A DNA stretch of 64,000 nt. It comes from Parvimonas sp015257355. Lineage in GTDB: Bacteria > Bacillota > Clostridia > Tissierellales > Peptoniphilaceae. Position 1 is the stretch's first letter. Each line of letters begins with the position of its first letter. Below are positions 27,237 through 35,904 of the stretch, piece by piece. The stretch lies in the NCBI RefSeq assembly GCF_050262165.1, contig NZ_CP189844.1, one strand, 5' to 3'. The position numbers and the translations under genes were made by a program. Under the pieces are notes generated by a model. That model ran no database searches. It had not been told where the DNA came from and worked only from the letters and a program-made list of their open reading frames with translations.

Positions 27237-27470
27237 ATGAATTTATTTGTTTATAGAAAATTAAATGTGGTAATTAATGTATTAATCGTTGTTATTTGTA
27301 TTTTAATGTTAATATTTTTAAATTTAGAACTTTTTAAAAAGATAATAATTGTAACTATTTTAATTCTAAAATCACTTAGTGTTTTAGACCATTTTAAAAA
27401 ATTGAAAAGTGATGATAATAAAGAGAAAAAAGTAAGTAATAAAAAGAAAAAAGGAGCAAAATTGATGTGA
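27237..27470 (+). CDS. small membrane protein with basic tail; 3' end altered by IS insertion
   Basis: A 77-residue protein of unknown function: two adjoining hydrophobic segments (about residues 11-29 and 32-48), then a Lys-rich cytoplasmic tail (SNKKKKGAKLM). GAGGGG lies ahead of the ATG, and a near-consensus promoter is present, so expression is likely. The stop codon TGA (27468-27470) is the first triplet of the left inverted repeat of the IS element. The native C-terminus and terminator have therefore been displaced. Confidence 0.65.
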   Translation: MNLFVYRKLNVVINVLIVVICILMLIFLNLELFKKIIIVTILILKSLSVLDHFKKLKSDDNKEKKVSNKKKKGAKLM

Positions 27471-27487
27471 ACCCCTAAATCCGGACA
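27468..27487 (+). repeat. left terminal inverted repeat of the IS
   Basis: Begins TGAACCCC and ends CCGGACA; matches the complement of the right end at 17 of 20 positions. Confidence 0.83.
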
Positions 27488-27507
27488 AAGGATTTGGGGG
27501 TTTTTGA

Positions 27508-28054
27508 ATGTCAAAATATGATAAAAAATTAAAAATAAAAGTAATTAAAGAATATGAGAAAAATAATATTAGTCAATGTAAATTATCAAAAAAATATAAA
27601 ATACCACTATCAACAATCAAAAATTGGATAAAATGGTATATGGATAATGGTATTAAAGGCGTAAGTAAAAAAGTAAAAAATAAAAGTTATACTAGTAATT
27701 TTAAGCTGTTTGTATTACAATATAAAAAAACTAATAATCTAACTTTCAGAGAAACTGCTGTTAAATTTGATATAACAAATGATTCAATCATAGTTAATTG
27801 GCAAAGGAAATATGATGAATATGGATTAGAAGGTTTAAATAGTAAAACAAAAGGAAGAAAGCCTAAAATGAAAAAATCTATACCAATAGAACAAAAAAGA
27901 AAAAAAAAAAAAAAAAACAAGAAAGCGAAAGAGAAGAACTTTTAAGACTAAGAGAAGAAAATCTCCTATTAAAGGCAGCTATAGCTTATGAAAAAAAACT
28001 TCAAGCCTTGCTTATGGAAAAGGACTTAAAAACAAAGAAAAAGCAAAAGCGATA
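27508..28054 (+). pseudogene. IS3-family orfA (helix-turn-helix protein), frameshifted at an A18 run
   Basis: The N-terminal part contains two helix-turn-helix units of the IS150 OrfA type (KYKIPLSTIKNWIKWY; KFDITNDSIIVNWQRKYDEYG). The frame ends at 27945, soon after a run of 18 A (27900-27917). In another frame downstream of that run, the expected leucine-rich tail is found (EELLRLREENLLLKAAIAY, then a stop at about 28052-28054). The protein is whole only if the A run changes length or the polymerase slips on it. Confidence 0.75.
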
Positions 28055-28926
28055 ATTGAATTAAGCAAGGCAAAAGAATATAAATCAATTACAATATTAC
28101 AATGGTTAAAAGTGGCTAAATTAAATAAAAGTTCCTTTTATGAGAGGAAAGAAAAACTATATAAACAGATAAAGTCAAAAGAGATTTATATTATTGAAAA
28201 AATAAAAGATATAGTAAAAGAATCTAAAGGAAGATATGGATATAGAAGAGTAAGTAAGGTATTAAGATTAGAATATGGACTTATTGTAAACCACAAGAAA
28301 GTTTTAAGAATAATGAAAGAAAATGAACTTTTATGTATAAAGTTTAAAAATAGAGTTAGAAAGTATAATTCATATAAAGGAACAGTAGGAAAGATAGCAA
28401 ATAATATTGTTAATAGAAATTTTAAAGCTGATAAACCAAATAAATTATGGCTAACAGATATAACAGAATTTAAAATAAGAAATAGTGAAAAGAAGATATA
28501 TTTATCACCGATTTTAGATACTTTTAATGGAGAAATAATATCATATTCAATAGGTTTTAGTCCTACAGTAACTTTAACAAATAAGTCATTAGAAAAAGCT
28601 TTAAAAAGAATAAAAAAAAAAAGAAGATTTAACAATTCATACAGATTCAAGGCTTTCATTATCAACATAGTAGTTTTGTAAGAATATTAGAAAATAACAA
28701 TATAAGACAAAGTATGTCTAGGAAAGGAAACTGCTTAGATAATGCACCAATGGAGAATTTTTTTGGAATATTGAAACAAGAAATGTTTTATGGAGAAAAT
28801 TATTCTTCTTATGAAAAATTAATAGAAGATATAAAAGAGTATATTAAATGGTACAATACGAAAAGAATTAAGGAGAATTTAAAAGGAATGTCTCCTATTG
28901 ATTATAGATTACATTCCTTTGAATAA
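28055..28926 (+). pseudogene. IS3-family transposase orfB (DDE integrase), at least two frameshifts
   Basis: The main frame (28112-28681) carries the HTH_21 and integrase start (GRYGYRRVSKVLRLEYG; NKLWLTDITEF with the first catalytic Asp). At an A11 run (about 28612-28622) the frame is lost: the second catalytic Asp (TIHTD) is in one frame, and the following HYQHSSFVRILENNNIRQ segment in another, one base apart near 28650. The third catalytic Glu (DNAPMENFFGILKQEMFYG) and the end PIDYRLHSFE are open at 28714-28926. No functional transposase is produced without frame repair. Confidence 0.8.
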
Positions 28927-28936
28927 TTTATTTAAC

Positions 28937-28956
28937 TGTCCGTATTTTTGGGTTCA
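28937..28956 (-). repeat. right terminal inverted repeat of the IS
   Basis: TGTCCG...GGGTTCA; complement of the left end with three mismatches. Confidence 0.83.
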
Positions 28957-28980
28957 GCTCAAATAAAGCTCCTTTTTTAT
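28957..28980. terminator. right half of a terminator split by the IS
   Basis: GCTCCTTTTTT (28968-28978) is the exact complement of AAAAAAGGAGC at 27447-27457 on the other side of the IS. Rejoined, the two halves form a bidirectional terminator for the small membrane protein gene and the convergent C69 dipeptidase gene. Confidence 0.7.
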
Positions 28981-28989
28981 TTGTAATTA

Positions 28990-30489
28990 TTAAGCATCTG
29001 ATCTTGAAAAACCATTTTTCATTTCACAACTTGCTGTATAAAGTACTTTACTTAGTACGTCAATTGTTTGTTTTCTAAGTTCAGTTGCAATTTCTTCATT
29101 AGCTTTTTCACAAAATTCAACAACTTTATCTTTTTGAACTTTTCCACTTAAGAATTCATTGTCGTATTTGTTTAAAATTTCTGTAGATTTTGATTGAATT
29201 GCCAATTGATAACGTTCAATATGAGAACTACATGATGCGTAATGAGCATCTGCTAGAGCGGCTATTAAACGGTTTGTCCAATAGAAGTCATCAGTTGTTG
29301 GAACACCTGTTGTATTTGCTAAATATTCTGGTGTTTTATCTATATTCACATAGAAAGGAATCATAGCATTGAATACATTTGAACCAAGAGCAAGCCATTC
29401 AATACTTCTGATTTCTTCTGGCATATCCGGTCTAATTTGAACAAGTCCTAAGAAGTTATTTCTGTTAATACCGATTGGTCTGAATTTACCTTTTTCATCT
29501 GAGAACTTTCCGTATGGATCATATGGAGTTCCTTGGAAATGATTAGAAAGTGCATATTTAATATCTTCAACTGTTATTTTCTTTTCAGGAACTCTACACC
29601 ATTGAATATCATCTGATTCAGGAAGATAATCTGCATCAGGTCCATCCCAATAGTTTGTAATAGGATTGAAATATCTTTGTAATACCCAAGCACGAGGAGT
29701 ATTATAAGTATGATCTGCATCTGAATGACTACCAAAAGCATCTCTAGGATTTAAAACACCATCTAGAGAAAGATCTAAATGATATCTATTTATAAATTCT
29801 TTTAAATCAGAAGAACATAAATATTCTTTTTGTTCTCCAAAAGCATCTTTTAAATCAAAAAAGTCAAGACCAAGTTGATTTGGCATAATTACATAACAGT
29901 CATCAGGAACACGTCTTGCTATCCAGTGATGACCACCAATAGTTTCTAACCACCAAATTTCATTAATATCTTGGAAAGCAATACCATTCATTTCATAAGT
30001 TCCATATTTTTCTAATAATTCACCAAGTCTTAAAACACCTTCACGAGCAGATTTAATATATGGTAAAACTAAAGTAACCATATCTTCTTCACCAATTCCG
30101 CCAACTTTTTCAGGAATATAATCTGCATCTCCTTCTTTTCCAACTGCTGGAACATATTCTACAAGAGGATCTGATCCTAATACTCTTTCATTTGATGTTA
30201 AAGTTTCAGTTGCAGACATTGAAATATTTAACTCATTAACACCACATGCACCCCAAATTCCTTCGTTATCAACTGCATTTGGCATACAAGTATAACGCAT
30301 TGGGTTAGTAGGTAAATCAATTTCAACATGAGATAAAACTGATTTATATTTAACAGGTTGTTCATTAGGATGAACAACTATAAATTTCTTTTCACAAAAT
30401 TGACCTGATGGAGAATCCTCATTACGAGCAACCATTGTTGATCCATCAAATGTGGCATTTTTGCCAACTAAAATTGTAGTACAAGCCAT
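28990..30489 (-). CDS. pepD: C69-family dipeptidase
   Basis: N-terminal-nucleophile dipeptidase of 499 residues. The protein starts MACTTILVGKNATFDGS, with Cys3 as the probable nucleophile exposed by processing, followed by the family pattern MVARNEDSP. Other C69 landmarks are GIWGACGVNELNISMSATET and EIWWLETIGGHHWIARRVPDD. AAGGAG precedes the ATG. Its terminator has been separated from its partner half by the IS. It probably feeds amino acids from dipeptides into fermentation. Confidence 0.94.
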   Translation of the reverse strand: MACTTILVGKNATFDGSTMVARNEDSPSGQFCEKKFIVVHPNEQPVKYKSVLSHVEIDLPTNPMRYTCMPNAVDNEGIWGACGVNELNISMSATETLTSNERVLGSDPLVEYVPAVGKEGDADYIPEKVGGIGEEDMVTLVLPYIKSAREGVLRLGELLEKYGTYEMNGIAFQDINEIWWLETIGGHHWIARRVPDDCYVIMPNQLGLDFFDLKDAFGEQKEYLCSSDLKEFINRYHLDLSLDGVLNPRDAFGSHSDADHTYNTPRAWVLQRYFNPITNYWDGPDADYLPESDDIQWCRVPEKKITVEDIKYALSNHFQGTPYDPYGKFSDEKGKFRPIGINRNNFLGLVQIRPDMPEEIRSIEWLALGSNVFNAMIPFYVNIDKTPEYLANTTGVPTTDDFYWTNRLIAALADAHYASCSSHIERYQLAIQSKSTEILNKYDNEFLSGKVQKDKVVEFCEKANEEIATELRKQTIDVLSKVLYTASCEMKNGFSRSDA

Positions 30490-30558
30490 AATAATCTCCT
30501 TTCAAAAGATAATGTTTAACATAAATTGCGTAACATTTTTCATAAAAGCTACAAGTAT

Positions 30559-30587
30559 ATTATACTCCTAAAAAATTTAAAAGTAAA
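30559..30587 (-). promoter_or_regulatory. C69 dipeptidase promoter
   Basis: On the minus strand: TTTACT (30587-30582), 17 bases, TATAAT (30564-30559); leader about 60 bases. Confidence 0.68.
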
Positions 30588-30608
30588 CACAATAATAATA
30601 AATATCAA

Positions 30609-31238
30609 TTAAGATTTTATAACACATAGAATAGTTCCTGAGTCAAAACTTATTTTTGCTAAATCGGAAATAATCACATTGCTCATGCAAAGGGAATCTC
30701 CTTTTTTTAGATTAACATTTTCAACATTATATTTAAAACCTTGCAATTTCAGATTAATAATTTCTTTTGAAAATGGAATAAATGAAATTTTAGTATTTTT
30801 AGAATTTTTAAATTCTAAATCTTTTTCTATTTTAAAAAGCATTTCATTCTCTTTTATAAAATATAAATTATCATACTTGTATATTAGATTTATATTTGTA
30901 AGTTCATGATCTATATCACCACCAAAAGCACCAACACAATAAATTTTATTATAGTTTTTATCTTTTAAATAGTTTATTATTAATTCTGAATCTGTAAAAT
31001 CTTTATCCTTATTGAATTTTTTTATAATTACATTTTTTTCTGTATAATATTCTAATATATCTTTGTTTATTGAATCTAAATCTCCCCAAATTTCTAATGG
31101 GATTAAATTTAATTCATAACATAGATTAGCACCCCCGTCAGCACAGAATATATCACCTTTATTTTCCGTATAAAATTTTCTATAATAATTAGTATCTCCT
31201 AATAGCTTTCCATTAAAAAATATATAAGCAATTTTCAT
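30609..31238 (-). CDS. thiN: thiamine diphosphokinase
   Basis: Converts thiamine to thiamine diphosphate using ATP. It has 209 residues with the catalytic-domain signature FCADGGANLCYELNLIPLEIWGDLDSI (about 32-60) and DKDFTDSELIINYL (about 78-92), then a beta-rich thiamine-binding domain. GAGGTGA precedes the ATG. It is divergent from a ThDP-dependent enzyme gene, and the window also encodes a ThDP-dependent dehydrogenase. I see no TPP riboswitch upstream. Confidence 0.92.
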   Translation of the reverse strand: MKIAYIFFNGKLLGDTNYYRKFYTENKGDIFCADGGANLCYELNLIPLEIWGDLDSINKDILEYYTEKNVIIKKFNKDKDFTDSELIINYLKDKNYNKIYCVGAFGGDIDHELTNINLIYKYDNLYFIKENEMLFKIEKDLEFKNSKNTKISFIPFSKEIINLKLQGFKYNVENVNLKKGDSLCMSNVIISDLAKISFDSGTILCVIKS

Positions 31239-31391
31239 TATTTCACCTCAAATTAAATTATATTTATATTTTAACACAAATTAAAAATTTTTAAACAATA
31301 GATTTTAATTTATCTTGATTATTTAGGGTATAAATGAAAATAAGGTTTGATAAAAACTTAAATTAAAAATACATATTTGGAGGAGATTTTT

Positions 31392-33146
31392 ATGTACTTA
31401 GAAAAAATAAATTCACCAGCAGATATAAAAAAATTGTCTATCGATGAATTAAAAGAATTAGTTGTTGAACTAAGAACTCATTTATTAGAAAGACTTAGTA
31501 AAAAGGGAGGACATATTGGACCAAATCTTGGATCATTAGAATTTACAGTAGCACTTCATTATGTTTTTGATTCTCCAAAAGATAAGATAGTTTTTGATGT
31601 TTCACATCAAACTTATGTTCACAAAATGTTAACTGGAAGAAAAGAAGCTTTTATGGAAGCGGATAAATACGGCTCAGTTAGTGGTTTTACTTCTCCTAAA
31701 GAAAGTGAACATGATTTCTTTACAATAGGACATACTTCAACATCAATTAGTCTTGCTTGTGGTCTTGCAAAAGCAAGAGATTTAAAAGGTGAGAATGAAA
31801 ATATTATTGCAGTAATAGGAGATGGCTCATTAAGTGGTGGAGAAGCGTTAGAAGGACTTAATAATGTTTTTGAACTTAATAGCAATATGATAGTAGTTAT
31901 AAATGATAATGATCAATCTATTGCTGAAAATCATGGTGGACTTTATAAAAATCTTCGTGATTTAAGAGAGTCTAAAGGAAAAACTGAGACTAATCTTTTT
32001 AAGTCATTGGGACTAAATTATATTTATGTTGATAAAGGAAATGATATAGAAGCATTAATTTCTGCATTTAAATCAGTTAAAGATATTAATAAGCCAATAG
32101 TAATACATCTTTCAACAACAAAAGGTAGTGGTTTTAAACCAGCAGAAATTAACAGAGAGAGATATCATTATGGTTCTCCTTTTGATATAGAAACTGGAGA
32201 ATTTAAAACTTTTGGAAGTGGTCAAGTTGTAGATACATACAAGACTTTGACAGTTGATTATTTACTAAATGCAATTAAAAAAGATAAAACTGTTGCTGTT
32301 ATAAATGCTGGTACTCCAGGCGCTTTTAGATTTTCTCCAAGTGTTAGAGAACAAATGGGCAAACAATATATAGATGTTGGTATTGCAGAGGAACATGCAG
32401 TTGCAATGTCATCAGGACTTGCAAAGAATGGTGGAAAACCAGTTTTTTGTGTATATAGTACATTTATGCAAAGAACATATGATCAACTTTCTCATGATTT
32501 ATGTTTAAATAATAATCCAGCACTAATATTGGTTTATGGGGCATCTGTATATGAGGAAAGTGATGCAACACATTTAGGTATTTTTGATATACCGATGATT
32601 TCAAATATTCCAAATTTAGTATATCTTGCACCTACAAACAAAGAAGAATATTTTAAGATGTTAGATTGGGGTTTGAATCAAACAGAACATCCTGTGGCAA
32701 TAAGAGTTCCAGTAGTTGATGTTGTAACTACTGGTGAAGAAGATTCAACAGATTACTCAATTTTAAACAAATCTAAAGTAATAAAAAAAGGTAAAGATGT
32801 TGCTATTATAGCACTAAGTAATTTCTATAATTTAGGAAAAGAAATAGCTGACGAGTTAGGAGATGTTACTTTAATTAATCCAGTATATATTACTGGTTTA
32901 GATGAAGAATTACTTGAAAAATTAAAAGAAGACCATAAATTAGTTATAACCTTAGAAGATAGCGTTTTAGATGGTGGTTTTGGAGAAAAAGTTTCAAGAT
33001 TCTATGGAACATCCGATTTAAAGGTTAAGAATTATGGGATTAAAAAGAATTTTCCGGATAGAGTTGTTGCAGAAAAATTACTCCTTGAAAATGGAATTTC
33101 AAAAGATTTAATCATCAATGATATCAAGAAAATATTGAATAAATAG
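31392..33146 (+). CDS. DXS-like thiamine-diphosphate-dependent enzyme
   Basis: A 584-residue transketolase-superfamily protein with the 1-deoxyxylulose-5-phosphate synthase domain order: ThDP domain (SHQTYVHKMLTGR, IGDGSLSGGEALEGLNN, INDNDQSIAEN), pyrimidine domain (DVGIAEEHAVAMSSGLA, YSTFMQRTYDQLSHD) and C-terminal domain. It is shorter than typical DXS (about 620). The places where DXS has its DRAG.VG.DG.TH and RYPRG segments read GASVYEESDATH and RVPVVDV, so two phosphate-binding arginines appear to be missing. It may be a paralogue with a different acceptor. GGAGGAG precedes the ATG at 31392; an in-frame start at 31377 is less likely. No other MEP-pathway gene is nearby. Confidence 0.75.
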   Translation: MYLEKINSPADIKKLSIDELKELVVELRTHLLERLSKKGGHIGPNLGSLEFTVALHYVFDSPKDKIVFDVSHQTYVHKMLTGRKEAFMEADKYGSVSGFTSPKESEHDFFTIGHTSTSISLACGLAKARDLKGENENIIAVIGDGSLSGGEALEGLNNVFELNSNMIVVINDNDQSIAENHGGLYKNLRDLRESKGKTETNLFKSLGLNYIYVDKGNDIEALISAFKSVKDINKPIVIHLSTTKGSGFKPAEINRERYHYGSPFDIETGEFKTFGSGQVVDTYKTLTVDYLLNAIKKDKTVAVINAGTPGAFRFSPSVREQMGKQYIDVGIAEEHAVAMSSGLAKNGGKPVFCVYSTFMQRTYDQLSHDLCLNNNPALILVYGASVYEESDATHLGIFDIPMISNIPNLVYLAPTNKEEYFKMLDWGLNQTEHPVAIRVPVVDVVTTGEEDSTDYSILNKSKVIKKGKDVAIIALSNFYNLGKEIADELGDVTLINPVYITGLDEELLEKLKEDHKLVITLEDSVLDGGFGEKVSRFYGTSDLKVKNYGIKKNFPDRVVAEKLLLENGISKDLIINDIKKILNK

Positions 33147-33165
33147 AATATAGGAGGTACATTTT

Positions 33166-33639
33166 ATGGGTAAAAAATTAGTTGCGTATTTCAGTGCGAG
33201 TGGAGTAACAAAGAAACTTGCTGAGAGAATCTCAAAAGTTGTTGGTGCTGATTTATATGAAATACAACCTAAAGATGTTTATACAGAAGAAGATTTAAAC
33301 TGGATGAATGAAAATAGTCGTAGCAGTATCGAAATGAAGAACAAATCTTTTAGGCCTGAAATAGCTAATAAGTTTGTTAATATGGGAGAATATGATACTA
33401 TATATGTTGGATTTCCAATTTGGTGGTATGTTGCGCCTACTATTATAAATACTTTTTTAGAAAGCTATGATTTAAAAGGTAAAACAATTATCCCTTTTGC
33501 AACTTCTGGAGAAAGTTTAATGGGAAATACTAACGAAGAATTAAAAATTTCTTGTAAGGATTCTATACTAAAAGAGGGTAAAAGATTTGACTTAAAAGAT
33601 AGTGATGATGTAATTAAAAATTGGATAGAAAATTTATAA
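33166..33639 (+). CDS. flavodoxin family protein
   Basis: FMN-binding electron carrier or quinone reductase-like protein of 157 residues. The N-terminal phosphate-binding loop (YFSASGVTKKLAERI, about residues 8-22), the FMN-ring loop VGFPIWWYVAPTIINTFLE near 82-100 and PFATSGES near 111 match the flavodoxin_4 type. TAGGAGG precedes the ATG, 19 bases after the DXS-like gene, so the two are probably cotranscribed. Its redox partner is unknown. Confidence 0.9.
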   Translation: MGKKLVAYFSASGVTKKLAERISKVVGADLYEIQPKDVYTEEDLNWMNENSRSSIEMKNKSFRPEIANKFVNMGEYDTIYVGFPIWWYVAPTIINTFLESYDLKGKTIIPFATSGESLMGNTNEELKISCKDSILKEGKRFDLKDSDDVIKNWIENL

Positions 33640-33644
33640 AATTT

Positions 33645-33674
33645 AACCGACTTAGAAATAAGTCGGTTTTTTAT
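33645..33674 (+). terminator. terminator after the flavodoxin gene
   Basis: Stem AACCGACTTA / TAAGTCGGTT with GAAA loop and a T tract. Confidence 0.9.
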
Positions 33675-33705
33675 AAAAAAAAAGAGATTTCATTTGAAAT
33701 CTCTT
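33673..33705 (-). terminator. terminator after sodA
   Basis: An 11-bp stem AAGAGATTTCA / TGAAATCTCTT around TT; on the minus strand it runs into nine T. Confidence 0.9.
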
Positions 33706-33716
33706 AATATTTTTAA

Positions 33717-34361
33717 TTAGCATCCACAACCGCAGCCACAGCCACAAGATTCAGGATTTCTTTTTTGGTATCTTGCTTCAACTACATCCCAGTTAACAAC
33801 TTTCCACCATTCTTTTAGGTAATCAGCTCTTCTATTTTGATATTTTAAGTAGTAAGCATGTTCCCAAACGTCATTTCCTAATAAAACAACTTTACCACAT
33901 GAGATAGGGCAGTTTTGGTTAGGAGTTGCAACTACATCAATATTTCCTTCTTTGTCAGAAACAAGCCATACCCAACCTGAACCAAATTGTCCAGCACCTT
34001 TTTTATTGAATTCTTCTTTGAAAGTTTCGAAATCTCCATATTTTTCAGCGATTTTTTTAGCAACTTCACCAACTGGTTCTTTTGCTCCACCTGGAGTCAT
34101 GCTCTCCCAGAATAAGTTATGATTGAAAACTCCACCTACATTATTTGTAATTCCGGCTTTTTTATCTTCTGGGGCATGATCTAGATGAGTCAAGATTTCT
34201 TCTAGAGAAGCTTCTTCAAAAATTGTATCTTTAATTAAGTTATTTAAATTGTTTACATAAGCTTGATGATGTTTGCTATGGTGAATTTCCATAGTTTCCT
34301 TATCAATTACAGGTTCTAATGCATCATATGCATAGTTTAATTTTACTAATTCAAATGCCAT
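33717..34361 (-). CDS. sodA: Fe/Mn superoxide dismutase with a Cys-Gly tail
   Basis: Dismutates superoxide in the cytoplasm. It has 214 residues. The metal ligands are visible: His in MEIHHSKHHQAYVNNLN near residue 27, His in GGVFNHNLFWESM near 80, and Asp/His in GNDVWEHAYYLKYQNRR near 170. The C-terminus ends PESCGCGCGCGC, five Cys alternating with Gly, which standard SODs lack. Two more Cys sit near the active-site loop (QNCPISCGK). AGGAGG lies ahead of the ATG at 34361; the upstream in-frame start at 34412 has no ribosome site. Confidence 0.94.
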   Translation of the reverse strand: MAFELVKLNYAYDALEPVIDKETMEIHHSKHHQAYVNNLNNLIKDTIFEEASLEEILTHLDHAPEDKKAGITNNVGGVFNHNLFWESMTPGGAKEPVGEVAKKIAEKYGDFETFKEEFNKKGAGQFGSGWVWLVSDKEGNIDVVATPNQNCPISCGKVVLLGNDVWEHAYYLKYQNRRADYLKEWWKVVNWDVVEARYQKRNPESCGCGCGCGC

Positions 34362-34495
34362 TTTAATTCCTCCTAAAATTTTCAATTTTTTAAAAACGAA
34401 ATTGTTTTTCATTTATAATTTACCCATAGGAATTTTTTTAAAACTTAAATTCTATATAATAGTAAAATATTAATTTACATATTTTTTTGTTTCTA

Positions 34496-34523
34496 TTGAA
34501 GTTTTCTAAAAATATGATATACT
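34496..34523 (+). promoter_or_regulatory. trkA promoter
   Basis: TTGAAG (34496-34501), a 16-base spacer and TATACT (34518-34523), just ahead of the trkA ribosome site. Confidence 0.65.
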
Positions 34524-34541
34524 ATGAAATGGAGGTTTTTT

Positions 34542-35897
34542 ATGAAAATTATAATTGTTGGAGCCGGTAAGGTTGGAGAGTATCTATTTACAGATTTGAA
34601 TACAGACGATAATGATATTATTTTAATAGAAAAGAAACAAGACATATTAAACGAAATGTTATCTAAATATGATATTATGGGGATTTCTGGTAGTGGAACT
34701 AACTATGATGTATTAGAAGAGGCAGGAGTAAATGAATGTGAAGTATTCATTTCTGTAACAGAAAGTGACGAAGTTAATATTATATCTTGTATTTTTGCAA
34801 AAAATATGGGAGCAAAGTATACTATTGCACGTGTTAGAAATCCTGAATATTATGCAAAATATGATTTCGTTAAGGATGCTTTGGGAATTGACTTAGTTAT
34901 CAATCCTGAATTTGTTGCTGCTAGAGAAATTTCAAGAGGATTAAAGTATCCATCAGCATATTCAGTTGAAACTTTTGTTGATGGTAGAGTAAAACTTATT
35001 GGAATTACAGTTGGAGAAAATAATCCTTTAAAGGATGTTAAAATAAAGGAATTACAACAAAAATTTAATATAAAAGTATTAATAGGAATCGTAGAAAGAC
35101 ATGGTGAAATTTTTATTCCATCTGGAGAGTTTGTAATCAGAGAAGGAGATAGAGTTCATTTCACCGGGACAGATGAGTACGTTTATAAATTCTATAATTT
35201 ATTAAAAGTTGGAGATAAAAAAATAGAATCTGTATTTATTATAGGTGGTAGTAGAATTTCCTATTACTTAATTTCTAACTTAATTAAGGAAAATATAAAA
35301 GTTAAGTTAGTAGAAGTTAATAGAGATATAGCTACTTCATTTAGTGAAAAATTCCCTTCAAAAGTTAAAGTTATTTGTGCAGATGGTTCTGATTCAGATG
35401 TTATAGATGAAGAAGGATTAAAGAACTATGATGCTTGTGTTGCATTAACTGGTATTGATGAAGAAAATATTATGTTAGCAATGTTTGCTGAAAAATTAAA
35501 TGTAAAAAAATCAATAGCAAAAGTTAGTAGAATTTCACTTTTAAACATAATTCCACCGAAGGAAAATTTCACATTTGTTACACCTAAAAGATTAGTTTCA
35601 GACATTATTATTAGTGTTGTAAGATCAATTATAAATAGTGAAGGTTCTAATATAGAAACTTTACACAGATTATCAAATAATGTTGAAGCAGTAGAAATAA
35701 AAGTAAATAAAACATCAAAGGCAATAGGAACGCCTTTAAAAGATTTAGAAATAAAAGAAAATGTACTTGTTGCTTATATAATTAGAGATAATAGTTTGAT
35801 TTTCCCAACTGGAGAAGATTCTATATTAGTTGGAGATACTGTAATAGTTATTTCAAAGGCTAGTGTGATACAAAACATAGATAGTATCTTAGTATAG
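34542..35897 (+). CDS. trkA: TrkA, potassium uptake regulatory subunit
   Basis: Cytoplasmic NAD-binding gating protein of the Trk/Ktr potassium system, 451 residues. It has two RCK units, each a Rossmann domain plus a TrkA-C domain: the first begins MKIIIVGAGKVGEYL, the second near residue 226 with SVFIIGGSRISYYL. The second glycine loop is altered (GGSRIS), as in many TrkA second halves. GGAGG fits the ATG at 34542, where the Rossmann fold begins, better than the one at 34524. trkH follows after 7 bases. Confidence 0.94.
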   Translation: MKIIIVGAGKVGEYLFTDLNTDDNDIILIEKKQDILNEMLSKYDIMGISGSGTNYDVLEEAGVNECEVFISVTESDEVNIISCIFAKNMGAKYTIARVRNPEYYAKYDFVKDALGIDLVINPEFVAAREISRGLKYPSAYSVETFVDGRVKLIGITVGENNPLKDVKIKELQQKFNIKVLIGIVERHGEIFIPSGEFVIREGDRVHFTGTDEYVYKFYNLLKVGDKKIESVFIIGGSRISYYLISNLIKENIKVKLVEVNRDIATSFSEKFPSKVKVICADGSDSDVIDEEGLKNYDACVALTGIDEENIMLAMFAEKLNVKKSIAKVSRISLLNIIPPKENFTFVTPKRLVSDIIISVVRSIINSEGSNIETLHRLSNNVEAVEIKVNKTSKAIGTPLKDLEIKENVLVAYIIRDNSLIFPTGEDSILVGDTVIVISKASVIQNIDSILV

Positions 35898-35904
35898 GTG
35901 GATT

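Larger units (their letters stand above)
27468..28956 (+). mobile_element. IS3-family (IS150-like) insertion sequence, decayed
   Basis: A 1,489-bp element bounded by imperfect 20-bp inverted repeats: left TGAACCCCTAAATCCGGACA (27468-27487), right end the complement of TGAACCCAAAAATACGGACA (28937-28956), 17 of 20 matching. It encodes an IS150-type orfA and orfB. Both carry frame breaks. No target duplication is evident (GATG on the left, GCTC on the right). The flanks rejoin into a terminator hairpin. Confidence 0.85.

Noticed and set aside
28186..28668. 160-residue minus-strand hydrophobic ORF
   Set aside because: Antisense of the IS transposase; A/T bias produces Phe/Leu-rich shadows.
27464..28960. 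Target-site duplication of the IS
   Set aside because: Flanking bases GATG and GCTC do not match; moving the ends by a few bases gives no direct repeat.
31239..31391. TPP riboswitch between thiN and the DXS-like gene
   Set aside because: No CTGAGA or ACCTGA-type conserved elements seen.
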